A stretch of DNA of 64,000 nt from contig DASVCR010000072.1 in NCBI GenBank assembly GCA_036381515.1, forward strand, positions 62,001 through 126,000, written 5' to 3'. Shown here piece by piece: positions 40,955-49,969 of this stretch; the first letter of the stretch is position 1, and each line of letters opens with the position of its first letter. The position numbers and the translations under genes are program-made. The notes below the pieces were generated by a model, which was given only the letters and a program-made list of their open reading frames with translations, had not been told where the DNA came from and made no database searches. The DNA comes from ZC4RG20 sp036381515. Lineage in GTDB: Bacteria; Pseudomonadota; Gammaproteobacteria; Steroidobacterales; Rariloculaceae.

Positions 40955-41327
40955 CTTCGTCCTCCCAGTGCTCGTCGATCAGCGCGACGATGTCCTCTTT
41001 CTCGAGCTCGAGCTGCCTCGCGGCGAGCACGAGCTCCCTGATGTCGGCGTCGAGCTGCCTGCGGCGTTGCTCGCGCGGCGCGGCTTTCTGGGCGCGGGCC
41101 GCGACCGTCATCGGCTTGCCGCGATTGCGCACGAGAACGCCTTCGAGCTCGAGGAGGTGGTAGGCCTTCGAGATCGTCATCGGATTGACGGCGTGCTCGA
41201 GCGCAAGCTCGCGTACCGACGGCAGCGGCGCGCCGGGCGGCAGCTGCCCGCTCGCGACGAGACGCCGCACCTGATCCATCAGCTGGCGATAGATCGGCGT
41301 GCCGGACTGTGGATTCAGGATGAACAT
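40920..41327 (-). CDS. GntR-family regulator, YtrA subfamily
   Basis: A 135-residue regulator. The winged-helix GntR domain covers residues 1-75: IYRQLMDQVRRLVASGQLPPGAPLPSVRELA, then NPMTISKAYHLLELEGVLVRNRGKP. The C-terminal part is a short charged dimerisation helix pair instead of a ligand domain, the hallmark of the YtrA subgroup, which characteristically heads ABC-transporter operons. It overlaps the ATPase gene. It probably represses its own operon through the palindrome just upstream. Confidence 0.93.
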   Translation of the reverse strand: MFILNPQSGTPIYRQLMDQVRRLVASGQLPPGAPLPSVRELALEHAVNPMTISKAYHLLELEGVLVRNRGKPMTVAARAQKAAPREQRRRQLDADIRELVLAARQLELEKEDIVALIDEHWEDEDARSGRQRRKT

Positions 41328-41362
41328 CCGAGGTACGCGATTCTCACGCCGCTAGCTCATAG

Positions 41363-41376
41363 GTGTATACGTACAC
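41363..41376. promoter_or_regulatory. candidate YtrA/GntR operator
   Basis: GTGTA and TACAC flank a TACG spacer, 36 bp upstream of the GntR start. An additional ATACAC follows at 41380-41385. The symmetry fits the palindromes bound by YtrA-type regulators in front of their own operons. Confidence 0.5.
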
Positions 41377-41486
41377 TAATACACATGACCGCGTCAACGC
41401 CCGAGAGCCGACGTGCCGACGCGAAGCCCCGGCGGACGCAGCGGGAAAGCGCGGCATCACGTGCCGCGGCGCCGGTTCGGCGCTCG

Positions 41487-42335
41487 TTAAGGTTCTGCCT
41501 GTGCCGCCTTCCGAATGCGGGTCAGCACCGTGTCGAACACGTCGCGCTCGCGCTCCTCCGGATAGACGACGTAGACCGGCAGGCGAAGCTGCGGAGCGTC
41601 GCGCGAGACGTGCAGCCGTCCGGCGGCGAGGTCCGCGGCCACGAGGCGGCGGGGGAAATAGCCCGACCCGCCGGCCGCGCGCACGTGCTGCAGGCCAAGC
41701 CAGCCGACGTTCACCGTGAGCCCCGACGCGATGAATTCCGGAAAGCTCGCCTGATGGCGGGCGTAGAACTCGGGCCCCCAGTCGACGTAGACGTAATCGC
41801 GCTCGCCCGGCCCCGAGGCATTCGCTCGCGTCGACACGAGGATCAGCTCCTCGTCCGTCAGCTTCTCGACGACGAGCCCCGGGCGGCTCTGCGGCGAGTA
41901 GAGGATCGCGATGTCCACGCGTCCCTCGACGAGCCCCTGCATCAGGTCGTCCTCGAAGCCGATCTCCGCGCGGATCGCGACGTCCGCGGCCGCGGCGCGC
42001 AGCCCGCCGAGACACGGCAGCAGCAGGCCTTCCCAGACGCCGATGCGGCCGCCGAGCGTCAACGACGCGCGGAAGCCCTGCGCGATGCCGGCGTCCTGCC
42101 GCGCCCGCTCGACCGTGCGCAGCAGCGCGGCCGCATGCTTCTGGAACAGGCGTCCCGCCGGAGTCAGCGTCGTGCCCGCCTTGTTGCGCTCGAACAGGCG
42201 GCAGCCGAGCTGCTGCTCCAGAGATTGGATCCGCGCGCTGACGGTCGATTGCGTCACGCAGAGCTTCTCTGCGGCCTTCACGAAGTTGCCGGCGGCGACG
42301 ACGGAGAGAAAAGTGCGTGCGAGCTCGGTATCCAT
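41487..42335 (-). CDS. LysR-family transcriptional regulator
   Basis: A 282-residue LTTR. The start at 42335 gives MDTELARTFLSVVAAGNFVKAAEKL, the usual LysR beginning. The winged HTH includes CVTQSTVSARIQSLEQQLGCRLFERN, and the C-terminal part has the periplasmic-binding-protein-like effector domain (RVDIAILYSP, LVVEKLTDEELILVS). It is divergent from cysJI across 288 bp, so it may control sulfite reduction, although it does not look like CysB. Effector unknown. Confidence 0.9.
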   Translation of the reverse strand: MDTELARTFLSVVAAGNFVKAAEKLCVTQSTVSARIQSLEQQLGCRLFERNKAGTTLTPAGRLFQKHAAALLRTVERARQDAGIAQGFRASLTLGGRIGVWEGLLLPCLGGLRAAAADVAIRAEIGFEDDLMQGLVEGRVDIAILYSPQSRPGLVVEKLTDEELILVSTRANASGPGERDYVYVDWGPEFYARHQASFPEFIASGLTVNVGWLGLQHVRAAGGSGYFPRRLVAADLAAGRLHVSRDAPQLRLPVYVVYPEERERDVFDTVLTRIRKAAQAEP

Positions 42336-42456
42336 GGCGAAGCGGGCTGTCGAGCGGCGCAGATTCGGCAGTTCCGCGGTCGAAGTCAACTTCGCACGGC
42401 CGGTACGCGCTTGCGCACGTGGCCATGCTCGTCATCGACGCAACCGAAGAAAAGCA

Positions 42457-42474
42457 TCGTATTCATCGATACGA
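42457..42474. promoter_or_regulatory. candidate LysR-type binding site between lysR and cysJ
   Basis: TCGTAT and ATACGA are perfectly complementary around TCATCG. It fits the T-N11-A dyad pattern of LysR-type sites and sits in the divergent gap 122 bp from the lysR start and 150 bp from the cysJ start. Confidence 0.5.
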
Positions 42475-42623
42475 AACGCCGTGGGTCGTTCGTTTCCGTG
42501 CGCTGCAGCACGTTTTCCGCGCAAATTCGCTTTGGATATACCGCGATGCCTCTTTCTACGTTCACGCACCGCGGTGCCGAAAATAGTATGGCCGGCCATT
42601 CCCCACCACGAAGAATCGGTTTC

Positions 42624-44423
42624 ATGTCGGCAGTTCGAGCGGACGCCATTCCGCCCTCCGTTCCCGCGGAGACGATCAAGCAGCTCGACGAGGTCGTCGG
42701 CCACCTCGATCGCGAGCAGCTGATCTGGACGAGCGGATACCTCGCCGGGCTTGCGGCCGGCCGCGCGGCCGGCGCGAGCCCCGCGCAGCCTGCGCCGCAG
42801 CAGCGGAACGAGCCGGCCGCGCGCTGGACGATCTTCTACGCGACGGAAACCGGCAACAGCCGACGGATCGCGCAGTCCGTCGACGAAAGCCTGCGCCGCA
42901 TCGGTGTCGGTACGGAGCTCGTCGACCTGCGCGACTTCGACCCGAAGGGCCTGCGGCGCGTCGAGCAGGCGACGTTCATCGTCGCGACCCACGGGCTCGG
43001 CGATCCCCCGGAAGGCACCGAGGCCTTCTTCAAGTACTGGATGGGCGACCGCGCGCCGAAGCTCGAGCAGCTTCGCTACTCGGTGCTGGCGCTCGGCGAC
43101 TCGAGCTACGAGGACTTCTGCTCGGTCGGCCGCGCGCTCGACGCGCGGCTCGAGGCGCTCGGCGCCAAGCGCGTCCATGACCGCGTCGACTGCGACGTCG
43201 ATTTCGAGGATGCGGCCGACGCGTGGCGCGAGGCGTTCGTCGCGAAGATCGAGGCCGAGCGCGGCGCCGAGACCCGCCGCGTCGCGCAGCTCGAGGTCGT
43301 GCGCGGCGGCACGGCCGCCCCCGTGCATTCGCGCGCAAACCCGTTCCGGGCCGAGGTGCTCGTGAACCAGAAAATCACGGGCCGCGGCTCGACGAAGGAC
43401 GTGCGCCACATCGAGCTGTCGCTCGAGGGCTCGGGCCTCGTCTATCAGCCGGGCGACGCGATCGGCATCTGGCCCGAGAACCGCGCCGAGTCGGTCGACG
43501 CGTTGCTCGAGGTGCTCGCGCTCGACGGCGACGCCGAGGTCAAGGTCGGCGGCGATGCGCTGACGCTGCGCGACGCGCTGACGCGGCGCCTCGAGATCAC
43601 GAGCGCGAGCCGCGGCTTCGCGAAGGCGTATGCGGAAGCCGCCGGTGCGAAGGCGCTCGCGGATCTTCTCGACACGCCGGACGCGGCGGCCTATCTCAAG
43701 GTCCGCCAGGTCGTCGACGTCGTCGCCGAGCACCCCGCGAAGCTCGGGCCGCAGCAGCTCGTCGACACGCTGCGCAAGCTGACGCCGCGGCTTTATTCCG
43801 TCGCGTCGAGCCTCGACGCGAATCCGGACGAGGCGCATCTCACGGTGGGCGTCGTCGCCTACGAGCGGTTCGGCCGCGCACACTGGGGCGCGGCGTCCGG
43901 CTTTCTCGCCGGCCCGACGACCGAGGCCCTCGCGTACGTCGAGCCGAACGACCACTTCCGGCTGCCGGCCGACGGCGACGTCCCCGTGATCATGATCGGC
44001 GCCGGCACCGGCGTCGCGCCGTATCGCGCCTTCCTGCAGCACCGCGACGTGCACGGCGCCCGCGGGCCGAACTGGCTGATCTTCGGCGACCGCAACATGC
44101 GCTCGGATTTTCTGTACCAGATCGAGTGGCTGCGCTATCGCAAGGATGGGCTCCTGACCCGCCTCACGGTCGCGTTCTCGCGCGATCAGGCGCACAAGGT
44201 CTACGTGCAGGACCGGATCGCCGAGGAGGCGAGGACGCTGTACGACTGGCTCGAGCAGGGCGCCCACGTCTACGTGTGCGGCGAGGCCGAAAACATGGCG
44301 CCGGCCGTGCACGCGGCGCTCGTGAATGTCGTTCGCGAGGTCGGCGGCAAGTCGGCCGACGCGGCCGAGGAATACGTCGAAGCGCTGAAGGCCGCGAAGC
44401 GCTACCAGCGCGACGTGTATTAA
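42624..44423 (+). CDS. cysJ: sulfite reductase [NADPH] flavoprotein alpha subunit
   Basis: A 599-residue diflavin reductase, the same length as the E. coli protein, from ATG 42624 (MSAVRADAIPPS); an in-frame ATG at 42588 is an alternative. The FMN-binding flavodoxin domain begins TIFYATETGNSRRIAQ (about residues 68-83) with THGLGDPPEGTEAFF and LALGDSSYEDF. The FAD domain has RLYSVASSLD, and the NADPH domain GAGTGVAPYRAFLQHR and the C-terminal EEYVEALKAAKRYQRDVY. It supplies electrons from NADPH to CysI for reducing sulfite to sulfide. Confidence 0.95.
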   Translation: MSAVRADAIPPSVPAETIKQLDEVVGHLDREQLIWTSGYLAGLAAGRAAGASPAQPAPQQRNEPAARWTIFYATETGNSRRIAQSVDESLRRIGVGTELVDLRDFDPKGLRRVEQATFIVATHGLGDPPEGTEAFFKYWMGDRAPKLEQLRYSVLALGDSSYEDFCSVGRALDARLEALGAKRVHDRVDCDVDFEDAADAWREAFVAKIEAERGAETRRVAQLEVVRGGTAAPVHSRANPFRAEVLVNQKITGRGSTKDVRHIELSLEGSGLVYQPGDAIGIWPENRAESVDALLEVLALDGDAEVKVGGDALTLRDALTRRLEITSASRGFAKAYAEAAGAKALADLLDTPDAAAYLKVRQVVDVVAEHPAKLGPQQLVDTLRKLTPRLYSVASSLDANPDEAHLTVGVVAYERFGRAHWGAASGFLAGPTTEALAYVEPNDHFRLPADGDVPVIMIGAGTGVAPYRAFLQHRDVHGARGPNWLIFGDRNMRSDFLYQIEWLRYRKDGLLTRLTVAFSRDQAHKVYVQDRIAEEARTLYDWLEQGAHVYVCGEAENMAPAVHAALVNVVREVGGKSADAAEEYVEALKAAKRYQRDVY

Positions 44424-44429
44424 CCGATC

Positions 44430-44445
44430 GGCCGCCCGGGCGGCC
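44430..44445. repeat. 16-bp perfect palindrome between cysJ and cysI
   Basis: GGCCGCCCGGGCGGCC in the 45-bp gap can form a short GC hairpin in the cysJI message. It may tune translation or stability of the second cistron; there is no T run. Confidence 0.5.
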
Positions 44446-44468
44446 GCTCCAGCGACACGGGGAAGCGA

Positions 44469-46166
44469 GTGAGCACGGAAAAGCCCCTTTCCGAAGTCGA
44501 GCACATCAAGCTCAACAGCCGGTTTCTGCGCGGCACGATCGAGGCCTCGCTGGCCGATCCCGTGACGGGCGCCGTGACCGAGGAGGACCGCCAGCTCCTC
44601 AAGTTCCACGGGATGTATCAGCAGGACGACCGCGACATCCGCCACGAGCGCGCGGAGCAGAAGCTCGAGCCGGCATACATCTTCATGATCCGGATCCGCG
44701 TGCCGGGCGGCGTGCTTAGTCCGCAGCAGTGGCTCGCGGTCGACGACATCGCGAACCGGTACGGCAGCGGCAGCGTGCGGCTGACGACGCGCCAGTCGAT
44801 CCAGCTGCACGGCGTCGTGAAGGGGAACGTGAAGCCCGCGATGCGCGCGATCGCCGACGCGGGGCTCACGACGATCGCGGCGTGCGGCGACGTGAACCGC
44901 AACGTCGTGATCACGCCGCTGCCCGAGCAGTCCGCGCTCCATCGCATCGCGTACGAGAAGGCGCTCGAGGTCGTCGAGCACCTGACGCCGAAGACGGGCG
45001 CGTACGGCGAGATCTGGCGGGGCGAGCCCGAGGCGCCGCCTCGTGACGACGAGGAGCCGATCTACGGCAAGGCATACATGCCGCGAAAGTTCAAGGTCGG
45101 CTTCGTCGTGCCGCCGCTGAACGACATCGACGTCTTCGGGCAGGATCTCGGCTTCATCGCGATCGCGCGCGGCAAGAGCATCACGGGATACAACGTCGCG
45201 GTCGGCGGCGGTCTCGGCATGACGCACGGCGATCCGAAGACGTATCCGCGGCTCGCGACGACGATCGGGTACTGCAAGGCGCAGGACGTCGTCGCCGTCG
45301 CCGAGCACGTCGTCGGCATTCAGCGCGACTTCGGCGACCGCAGCGACCGCATGCACGCGCGCTTCAAGTACACGATCGACGACCGCGGCATCGACTGGAT
45401 CAAGGACGAGCTCGCGCGCAGGCTCGGCTTCCCGCTCGCGCCGCCGAAGCCGTTCAAGCTCACGACGACCGGAGACCGGCTCGGCTGGGTGCGCGGCGAG
45501 GACGGGCGGATGCACCTGACGCTGTTCGTGCCGTCGGGACGCGTCGTCGACACGGGCGAGCAGCGCTTCCGCACGGGGATCAACGCGCTGGCCAAGGCGC
45601 ACGACGGCGACATCCGGCTGACCGCGAATCAGAACGTGATCATCGCCGGCGTCGCGCCCGAGCGAGTCGACGAGATCGACCGCATCGTCGCGGAGCACGG
45701 CCTCGATCTCTACGCGACGCTGAAGCCGCTGCGGCGCAACGCGATGTCGTGCGTCGCGCTGCCGACGTGCGGTCTCGCGATGGCCGAGTCCGAGCGCTAC
45801 CTGCCCGAGTTTCTCTCGAAGCTCGAGCCCGTGCTCGAGAAGCACGGCCTCGCCGACGAGGACATTCTGCTCAGGATCACCGGCTGCCCGAACGGCTGCG
45901 CGCGGCCGTACCTCGCCGAGATCGCGCTCGTCGGCAAGGCGCCCGGCCGCTACGCCCTGTTCCTCGGCGGCGGGCTGACCGGCGAGCGGCTGAACGAGCT
46001 GTACGCGCCGAACCTGGCGGAGGCGGAGATCCTCGCGACGCTCGATCGCCTGTTCGCGGACTACGCGAAGGGCCGCAGGCCCGGCGAGCCCTTCGGCGAC
46101 TTCCTGCGGCGGACCGGGGTCGTCGGCGCGGACGCCGCGAAGGCGAGCGCGAGCGGCGGCGCCTGA
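44469..46166 (+). CDS. cysI: assimilatory sulfite reductase hemoprotein beta subunit
   Basis: A 565-residue protein starting at GTG 44469. The sirohaem/[4Fe-4S] cysteines are C428 and C434 (CVALPTC) and C473 and C477 (CPNGC). Other siroheme-reductase motifs are RLTTRQSIQLHGVVKGN and AACGDVNRNV with substrate-binding basic residues. With CysJ it makes the NADPH-dependent complex reducing sulfite to sulfide for cysteine synthesis. No cysH, cysD/N or cysG gene is beside it. It converges with the di-heme cytochrome gene 32 bp away. Confidence 0.96.
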   Translation: MSTEKPLSEVEHIKLNSRFLRGTIEASLADPVTGAVTEEDRQLLKFHGMYQQDDRDIRHERAEQKLEPAYIFMIRIRVPGGVLSPQQWLAVDDIANRYGSGSVRLTTRQSIQLHGVVKGNVKPAMRAIADAGLTTIAACGDVNRNVVITPLPEQSALHRIAYEKALEVVEHLTPKTGAYGEIWRGEPEAPPRDDEEPIYGKAYMPRKFKVGFVVPPLNDIDVFGQDLGFIAIARGKSITGYNVAVGGGLGMTHGDPKTYPRLATTIGYCKAQDVVAVAEHVVGIQRDFGDRSDRMHARFKYTIDDRGIDWIKDELARRLGFPLAPPKPFKLTTTGDRLGWVRGEDGRMHLTLFVPSGRVVDTGEQRFRTGINALAKAHDGDIRLTANQNVIIAGVAPERVDEIDRIVAEHGLDLYATLKPLRRNAMSCVALPTCGLAMAESERYLPEFLSKLEPVLEKHGLADEDILLRITGCPNGCARPYLAEIALVGKAPGRYALFLGGGLTGERLNELYAPNLAEAEILATLDRLFADYAKGRRPGEPFGDFLRRTGVVGADAAKASASGGA

Positions 46167-46198
46167 CCGCCGCTCGACGTCTCGTCGTCCGCTGCACG

Positions 46199-47569
46199 CT
46201 ACAGCGACTTCAGATACTCGATCAGGTCCGCCTGCTCCGCCGCGGAAAGGCCGAGGTTGAAGACGCCGTCGTAGTGGGCGACGACGTCCGCGAGCGTCGC
46301 GAAGCGCCCGTCGTGGTAGAAGCCGCCCTCCGTGTGCGTCCACAGGCCGCGCAGCGGCGTCGTGCGATAGTAGTCGTCCTCGGGGCCGCGCTCCGCGTGC
46401 GCGCGGTCGATGCCGATCTCGTCGAACCGGTGCATGTTCCAGCCCGGCTCCGTGAAGAGCGGCGGAACATGGCACCGCGCGCAGCCCGCCTTGCCGTTGA
46501 AGAGCGCCTCGCCGCGCTCCGCGGCCGCGCGATCGAACGACCTCTTCGGCGGCGACGGCGCCTGAAGCGCGAGCTGATAAAGATGCAGGGGACCGAGCTT
46601 CGGCGTCACGACGTCCTCGTCCGGACGAACGTCGAACAATCCGTTGCGCGCGGCGACCGGGTACTTCAGCGGGTCGTCGAGGCGGGGATCGTAGAACGTG
46701 CCTCGACCCTGCATCTCGAGGACCGCGACGAACGCGTTCCAGTGCGTCACCGAGCCCCAGCCGACGGACGTGTGCAGATTGACGCCGGCGAGCCCGAACG
46801 CGGGCGGGATCAGCACGGGCGCCGATTTCCCGTCGAGGATGAAATGCGCGTCGAACTTGCCGGGTCCCCAGCCCTCGAGGTCCGCGCGGATCGAGTCGGC
46901 GTCGCGGCCGAGCAGACGAACGAACGGCTCGAGGTTCGGCGCGCTCGCGATGATCGCGCCGATGTCGAGGTCGCGGTTCGCCCAGCCGTCGAGCCGCCGG
47001 CCGATGCCCGGCGCGAGCGAGTCGTCGACCGTGCTGTGGCAGAGCGCGCACGTGATGCCGATCGACGTGAGGCGGCCGTTCTCGACGAAGCCGCGCACGC
47101 CGACGACCGCGTCGAGCGACAACAGCGCGACGGTGGTGGCGGGATCGTCGAGATCGACACTGCCGCGGCGCAGGTTCCGTACGAGCGACTCGGGCAGCGC
47201 CTCGACGTCGACCTTGAGCCCGAGATCGAGCGCCGCGGCCGGGCTCACGCCCGGGCCGACGCCGCCGTTCGCCGCACCCGCGATCGCCTCGTGCAGCCGA
47301 AGCTGATCGCCCCAGAAGACCTGGTTCCCGAAGTTGTCGTAGCGGAACGTGCGCCGGCCTTCCTCGAGCGCGGCCCAGGCGTCGAGCAGGACGTTCATGT
47401 CGTCGCTGCGCGCGAATCGCGGCGACGCGAAGTCCGCCGGCCGGCTGCGCTCGGGCGGTGGCGGCCGCCAATCGTACGGCGGGCGCTGAGATTCGGCGGC
47501 GGTGGCGGCGAGACACGCCGCGACGACAGCGAGCACGGAGCGACGGTGGATGCGAAGCGTCTTGGCCAT
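46199..47569 (-). CDS. di-heme cytochrome c, cytochrome c peroxidase-like
   Basis: A 456-residue exported protein with an N-terminal signal (about residues 9-26). There are two haem c motifs, CALCH at 174-178 and CARCH at 363-367. The second domain has the CCP/MauG pattern FDRAAAERGEALFNGKAGCARCHVPPLFTE and TPLRGLWTHTEGGFYHDGRFATL, with the Met or His ligand region near it. It is likely a periplasmic peroxidase-like or oxidising di-heme enzyme; the long insert between the haems differs from classic CcpA. It is divergent from a SufR-like regulator gene across 146 bp. Confidence 0.82.
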   Translation of the reverse strand: MAKTLRIHRRSVLAVVAACLAATAAESQRPPYDWRPPPPERSRPADFASPRFARSDDMNVLLDAWAALEEGRRTFRYDNFGNQVFWGDQLRLHEAIAGAANGGVGPGVSPAAALDLGLKVDVEALPESLVRNLRRGSVDLDDPATTVALLSLDAVVGVRGFVENGRLTSIGITCALCHSTVDDSLAPGIGRRLDGWANRDLDIGAIIASAPNLEPFVRLLGRDADSIRADLEGWGPGKFDAHFILDGKSAPVLIPPAFGLAGVNLHTSVGWGSVTHWNAFVAVLEMQGRGTFYDPRLDDPLKYPVAARNGLFDVRPDEDVVTPKLGPLHLYQLALQAPSPPKRSFDRAAAERGEALFNGKAGCARCHVPPLFTEPGWNMHRFDEIGIDRAHAERGPEDDYYRTTPLRGLWTHTEGGFYHDGRFATLADVVAHYDGVFNLGLSAAEQADLIEYLKSL

Positions 47570-47595
47570 GGCAGGTTTCTCCGATAAATGACATG

Positions 47596-47615
47596 GGATC
47601 GGCGAGCAGGCCGAT
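47596..47615. promoter_or_regulatory. inverted repeat in the cytochrome/SufR-like divergent gap
   Basis: GATCGGC and GCCGATC flank GAGCAG. It lies 27 bp upstream of the cytochrome gene start, within its leader. It could be an operator for the divergent iron-sulfur regulator or an mRNA hairpin; position alone supports it. Confidence 0.35.
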
Positions 47616-47715
47616 CACGTCAGTGAGTACCGCCGGGGCCGCCATAGGTTCTGACTTAATCGAGAAAAACATTGACAAAGTTGCTTAACGCCGCATACCG
47701 CGGATAATCAGCGCC

Positions 47716-48393
47716 ATGCACTGCGCGACGATCGAGGCCCTCGGCACCCGGCAGCGGGCACTGTTGACGTCGCTCCTCGAGTGGAAGGAGGGGCGCAGCG
47801 CGGACGAGCTCGCCGATTCCCTCGGCATCTCGCGCAGCGCCGTGCATCAGCACCTGAACGCGCTGGAGCGCGACGGCTATCTCGAGAAGCTGATGCGGCC
47901 GTCGCAGGGCGGACGGCCGGGGTATGCATGGCGCCTGACGAACAAGGGCGTCCATCTCTTCCCGAAGCAGTACGCCTTCTTCTCCGAGCTCATGATTCGC
48001 GGCATGAAGCAGTCCCTCGGCAGCGACGGGCTCGCGCGCGTGCTCGAGGAGCTCGGCGCGGACCTCGCGAAACGCTATGCCCAGCGCGTCGACGGTGCGG
48101 CCGACGACGCGGAGCGCATGCGAATCGTCGCGGCCGTGATGCACGAGCTCGGCTACGCGGCGCGTGCACGCACCGTCGACGGACGGCCCGAGATCGACGC
48201 GCGCAACTGCGTCTATCACGACCTCGCCGCGGAGCATCCGGAGGTGTGCCGGCTCGATCTCGCGCTCCTCGGCGCGCTGCTCGGGGGCGAGATCGAGCAC
48301 GTGGAATGCATGGTACGCGGCGGGCGCGCATGCCGGTTCCGGGTGCACGAGGCGCCGCCGGACGCGGCCGGACGCGAACCCCCGCGGTCTTGA
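47716..48393 (+). CDS. SufR-like [Fe-S]-dependent HTH regulator
   Basis: A 225-residue regulator. The DeoR/ArsR-like winged HTH lies at about residues 12-75 (RALLTSLLEWKEGRSADELADSLGISRSAVHQHLNALERDGYL in pieces, wing QGGRPGYAWRLTNKG). The C-terminal domain holds four cysteines, C165, C178, C198 and C206, matching the cluster-binding part of SufR-type proteins. SufR normally represses suf iron-sulfur assembly genes; none is present here. It is divergent from the di-heme cytochrome gene, which is the likely target, and 52 bp before a Do-type protease gene. Confidence 0.82.
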   Translation: MHCATIEALGTRQRALLTSLLEWKEGRSADELADSLGISRSAVHQHLNALERDGYLEKLMRPSQGGRPGYAWRLTNKGVHLFPKQYAFFSELMIRGMKQSLGSDGLARVLEELGADLAKRYAQRVDGAADDAERMRIVAAVMHELGYAARARTVDGRPEIDARNCVYHDLAAEHPEVCRLDLALLGALLGGEIEHVECMVRGGRACRFRVHEAPPDAAGREPPRS

Positions 48394-48445
48394 AATCCGG
48401 CCGGCCTCCTCCTAAATCTCTCGTCTCGCTCGTCAACAGAGGGCA

Positions 48446-49840
48446 GTGGCCGTGACAATGCAATCGATCCGAGTTCTCGCGCTGGTCGTCTTCTCGCTTG
48501 CGGCAGCGCCCGTCGCGTTCGGACAGGTGCCGCTCGGTGCGCGCAAGAACGGCGACTGGACGATCGCGCCGATGCTGAAGGAGGTCACGCCGGCGGTCGT
48601 CAACATCCAGGTCGAGTCGGAGGTGCCGATCCGCACGAATCCGCTGCTCGAGGATCCGTTGTTCCGGCGCTTCTTCGGGGTCCCGGACATTCCGGACACG
48701 CAGCGGCGGCAGAGCGTCGGCTCGGGCGTCATCGTCGATGCGGAGAACGGCTACATCCTGACGAACCATCACGTCGTCAACAACGCGACGACGATCGTCG
48801 TCACGCTGCACGATCAGCGCCAGTTCGAGGCGGAGCTGATCGGCAGCGACGAGGCCACCGACATCGCGTTGCTGCAGATCGACGCGAATAACCTCACCGA
48901 GGTGCCGATGGGCGATTCGAGCCAGCTCGAGGTCGGCGATTTCGTCGTCGCGATCGGCAATCCGTTCGGGCTCGGACAGACCGTCACGTCCGGCATCGTC
49001 AGCGCGCTCGGACGCCGCACGCACATCATCGAGGAGGGCTACGAGGACTTCATCCAGACCGACGCGTCGATCAATCCGGGCAACTCGGGCGGCGCGCTGA
49101 TCACGATGGACGGCCTCCTCGTCGGCATCAACACGGCCATCGTCTCTCCGGCGGGCGGCAACGTCGGCATCGGCTTCGCGGTGCCGTCGAACATCGCGCG
49201 CAGCGTCATGGAGCAGCTCATCGAGTACGGCGAGGTCAGCCGCGGCAGGCTCGGCGTGCTGATCCAGACGGTCACGCCCGCGCTCGCGCAGGCGCTCGAG
49301 CTCGACGTCGAGCACGGCGCGCTGATCACGCAGGTCGAGCCCGGGTCGTCCGCCGAGCAGGCCGGGCTCGAGCCCGGCGACGTGATCATCGCCGTCGACG
49401 GCACCGAGGTCCGCGACGCGGACGACGTCAGCGTCAGGATCGGCTTGAAGCGCGTCGGCGCGCCCGTGCGGATCGGCTATCTCCGCGACGGCGAGCGCCA
49501 CACCGTCGACACGACGATCGGCGCCGCGCCCGGCGGGCAGACGGCGGCGCGCGGCGGCGCACCGGGCGGGTTCGACCGGCTGCAGGGCGTCGAGGTCCGC
49601 AACGTCGATCGTTCCGACCCGCGATACGGCAACGTCCAGGGCGTGCTCGTCGTCGACGTCGATCCGACGAGCCGCGCCGCGAGGGCCGGGCTCGAGCCCG
49701 GCGACGTGATCATCGGCGTGAATCGGACGCCGGTTCGCTCGGTCGACGAGCTGTCACGGGCGTTGCGCGCGGTCGGAGCGCAACAGGCGGTCGCGCTGCG
49801 CGTGCAGCGGGGCAGTCAGCGCGTCTACATCGTCCTGTGA
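48446..49840 (+). CDS. degP: Do-family periplasmic serine protease/chaperone (DegP/DegQ-like)
   Basis: A 464-residue HtrA protein. The start is GTG 48446 or ATG 48458; both keep the signal peptide ending VAFGQ. The catalytic triad is His109 (TNHHVV), Asp139 (EATDIALL) and Ser214 (GNSGGAL). Two PDZ domains follow, each with a GLEPGDVIIxV core near residues 308 and 416. It degrades or refolds misfolded envelope proteins. It may be co-transcribed with the SufR-like regulator, 52 bp upstream. The LA loop is of moderate length, closer to DegQ than DegP. Confidence 0.93.
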   Translation: MAVTMQSIRVLALVVFSLAAAPVAFGQVPLGARKNGDWTIAPMLKEVTPAVVNIQVESEVPIRTNPLLEDPLFRRFFGVPDIPDTQRRQSVGSGVIVDAENGYILTNHHVVNNATTIVVTLHDQRQFEAELIGSDEATDIALLQIDANNLTEVPMGDSSQLEVGDFVVAIGNPFGLGQTVTSGIVSALGRRTHIIEEGYEDFIQTDASINPGNSGGALITMDGLLVGINTAIVSPAGGNVGIGFAVPSNIARSVMEQLIEYGEVSRGRLGVLIQTVTPALAQALELDVEHGALITQVEPGSSAEQAGLEPGDVIIAVDGTEVRDADDVSVRIGLKRVGAPVRIGYLRDGERHTVDTTIGAAPGGQTAARGGAPGGFDRLQGVEVRNVDRSDPRYGNVQGVLVVDVDPTSRAARAGLEPGDVIIGVNRTPVRSVDELSRALRAVGAQQAVALRVQRGSQRVYIVL

Positions 49841-49969
49841 GCGTGCGGAGCGGGAAGCCGAAGGCCGGGCGCAACGGCCCGGCCGCGGCGGCTCGGCCGG
49901 GCGACGCTACGCCGGGCGAGGCTACTCCGCGCTCGGCGCGCCGGTGCCCTCCGAGCCCAAATATGCGGG

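Noticed and set aside
42432..47678. Leftward open frame of about 1750 codons opposite cysJ and cysI
   Set aside because: It covers both cys genes and part of the di-heme cytochrome gene in the wrong frame and has no recognisable domain.
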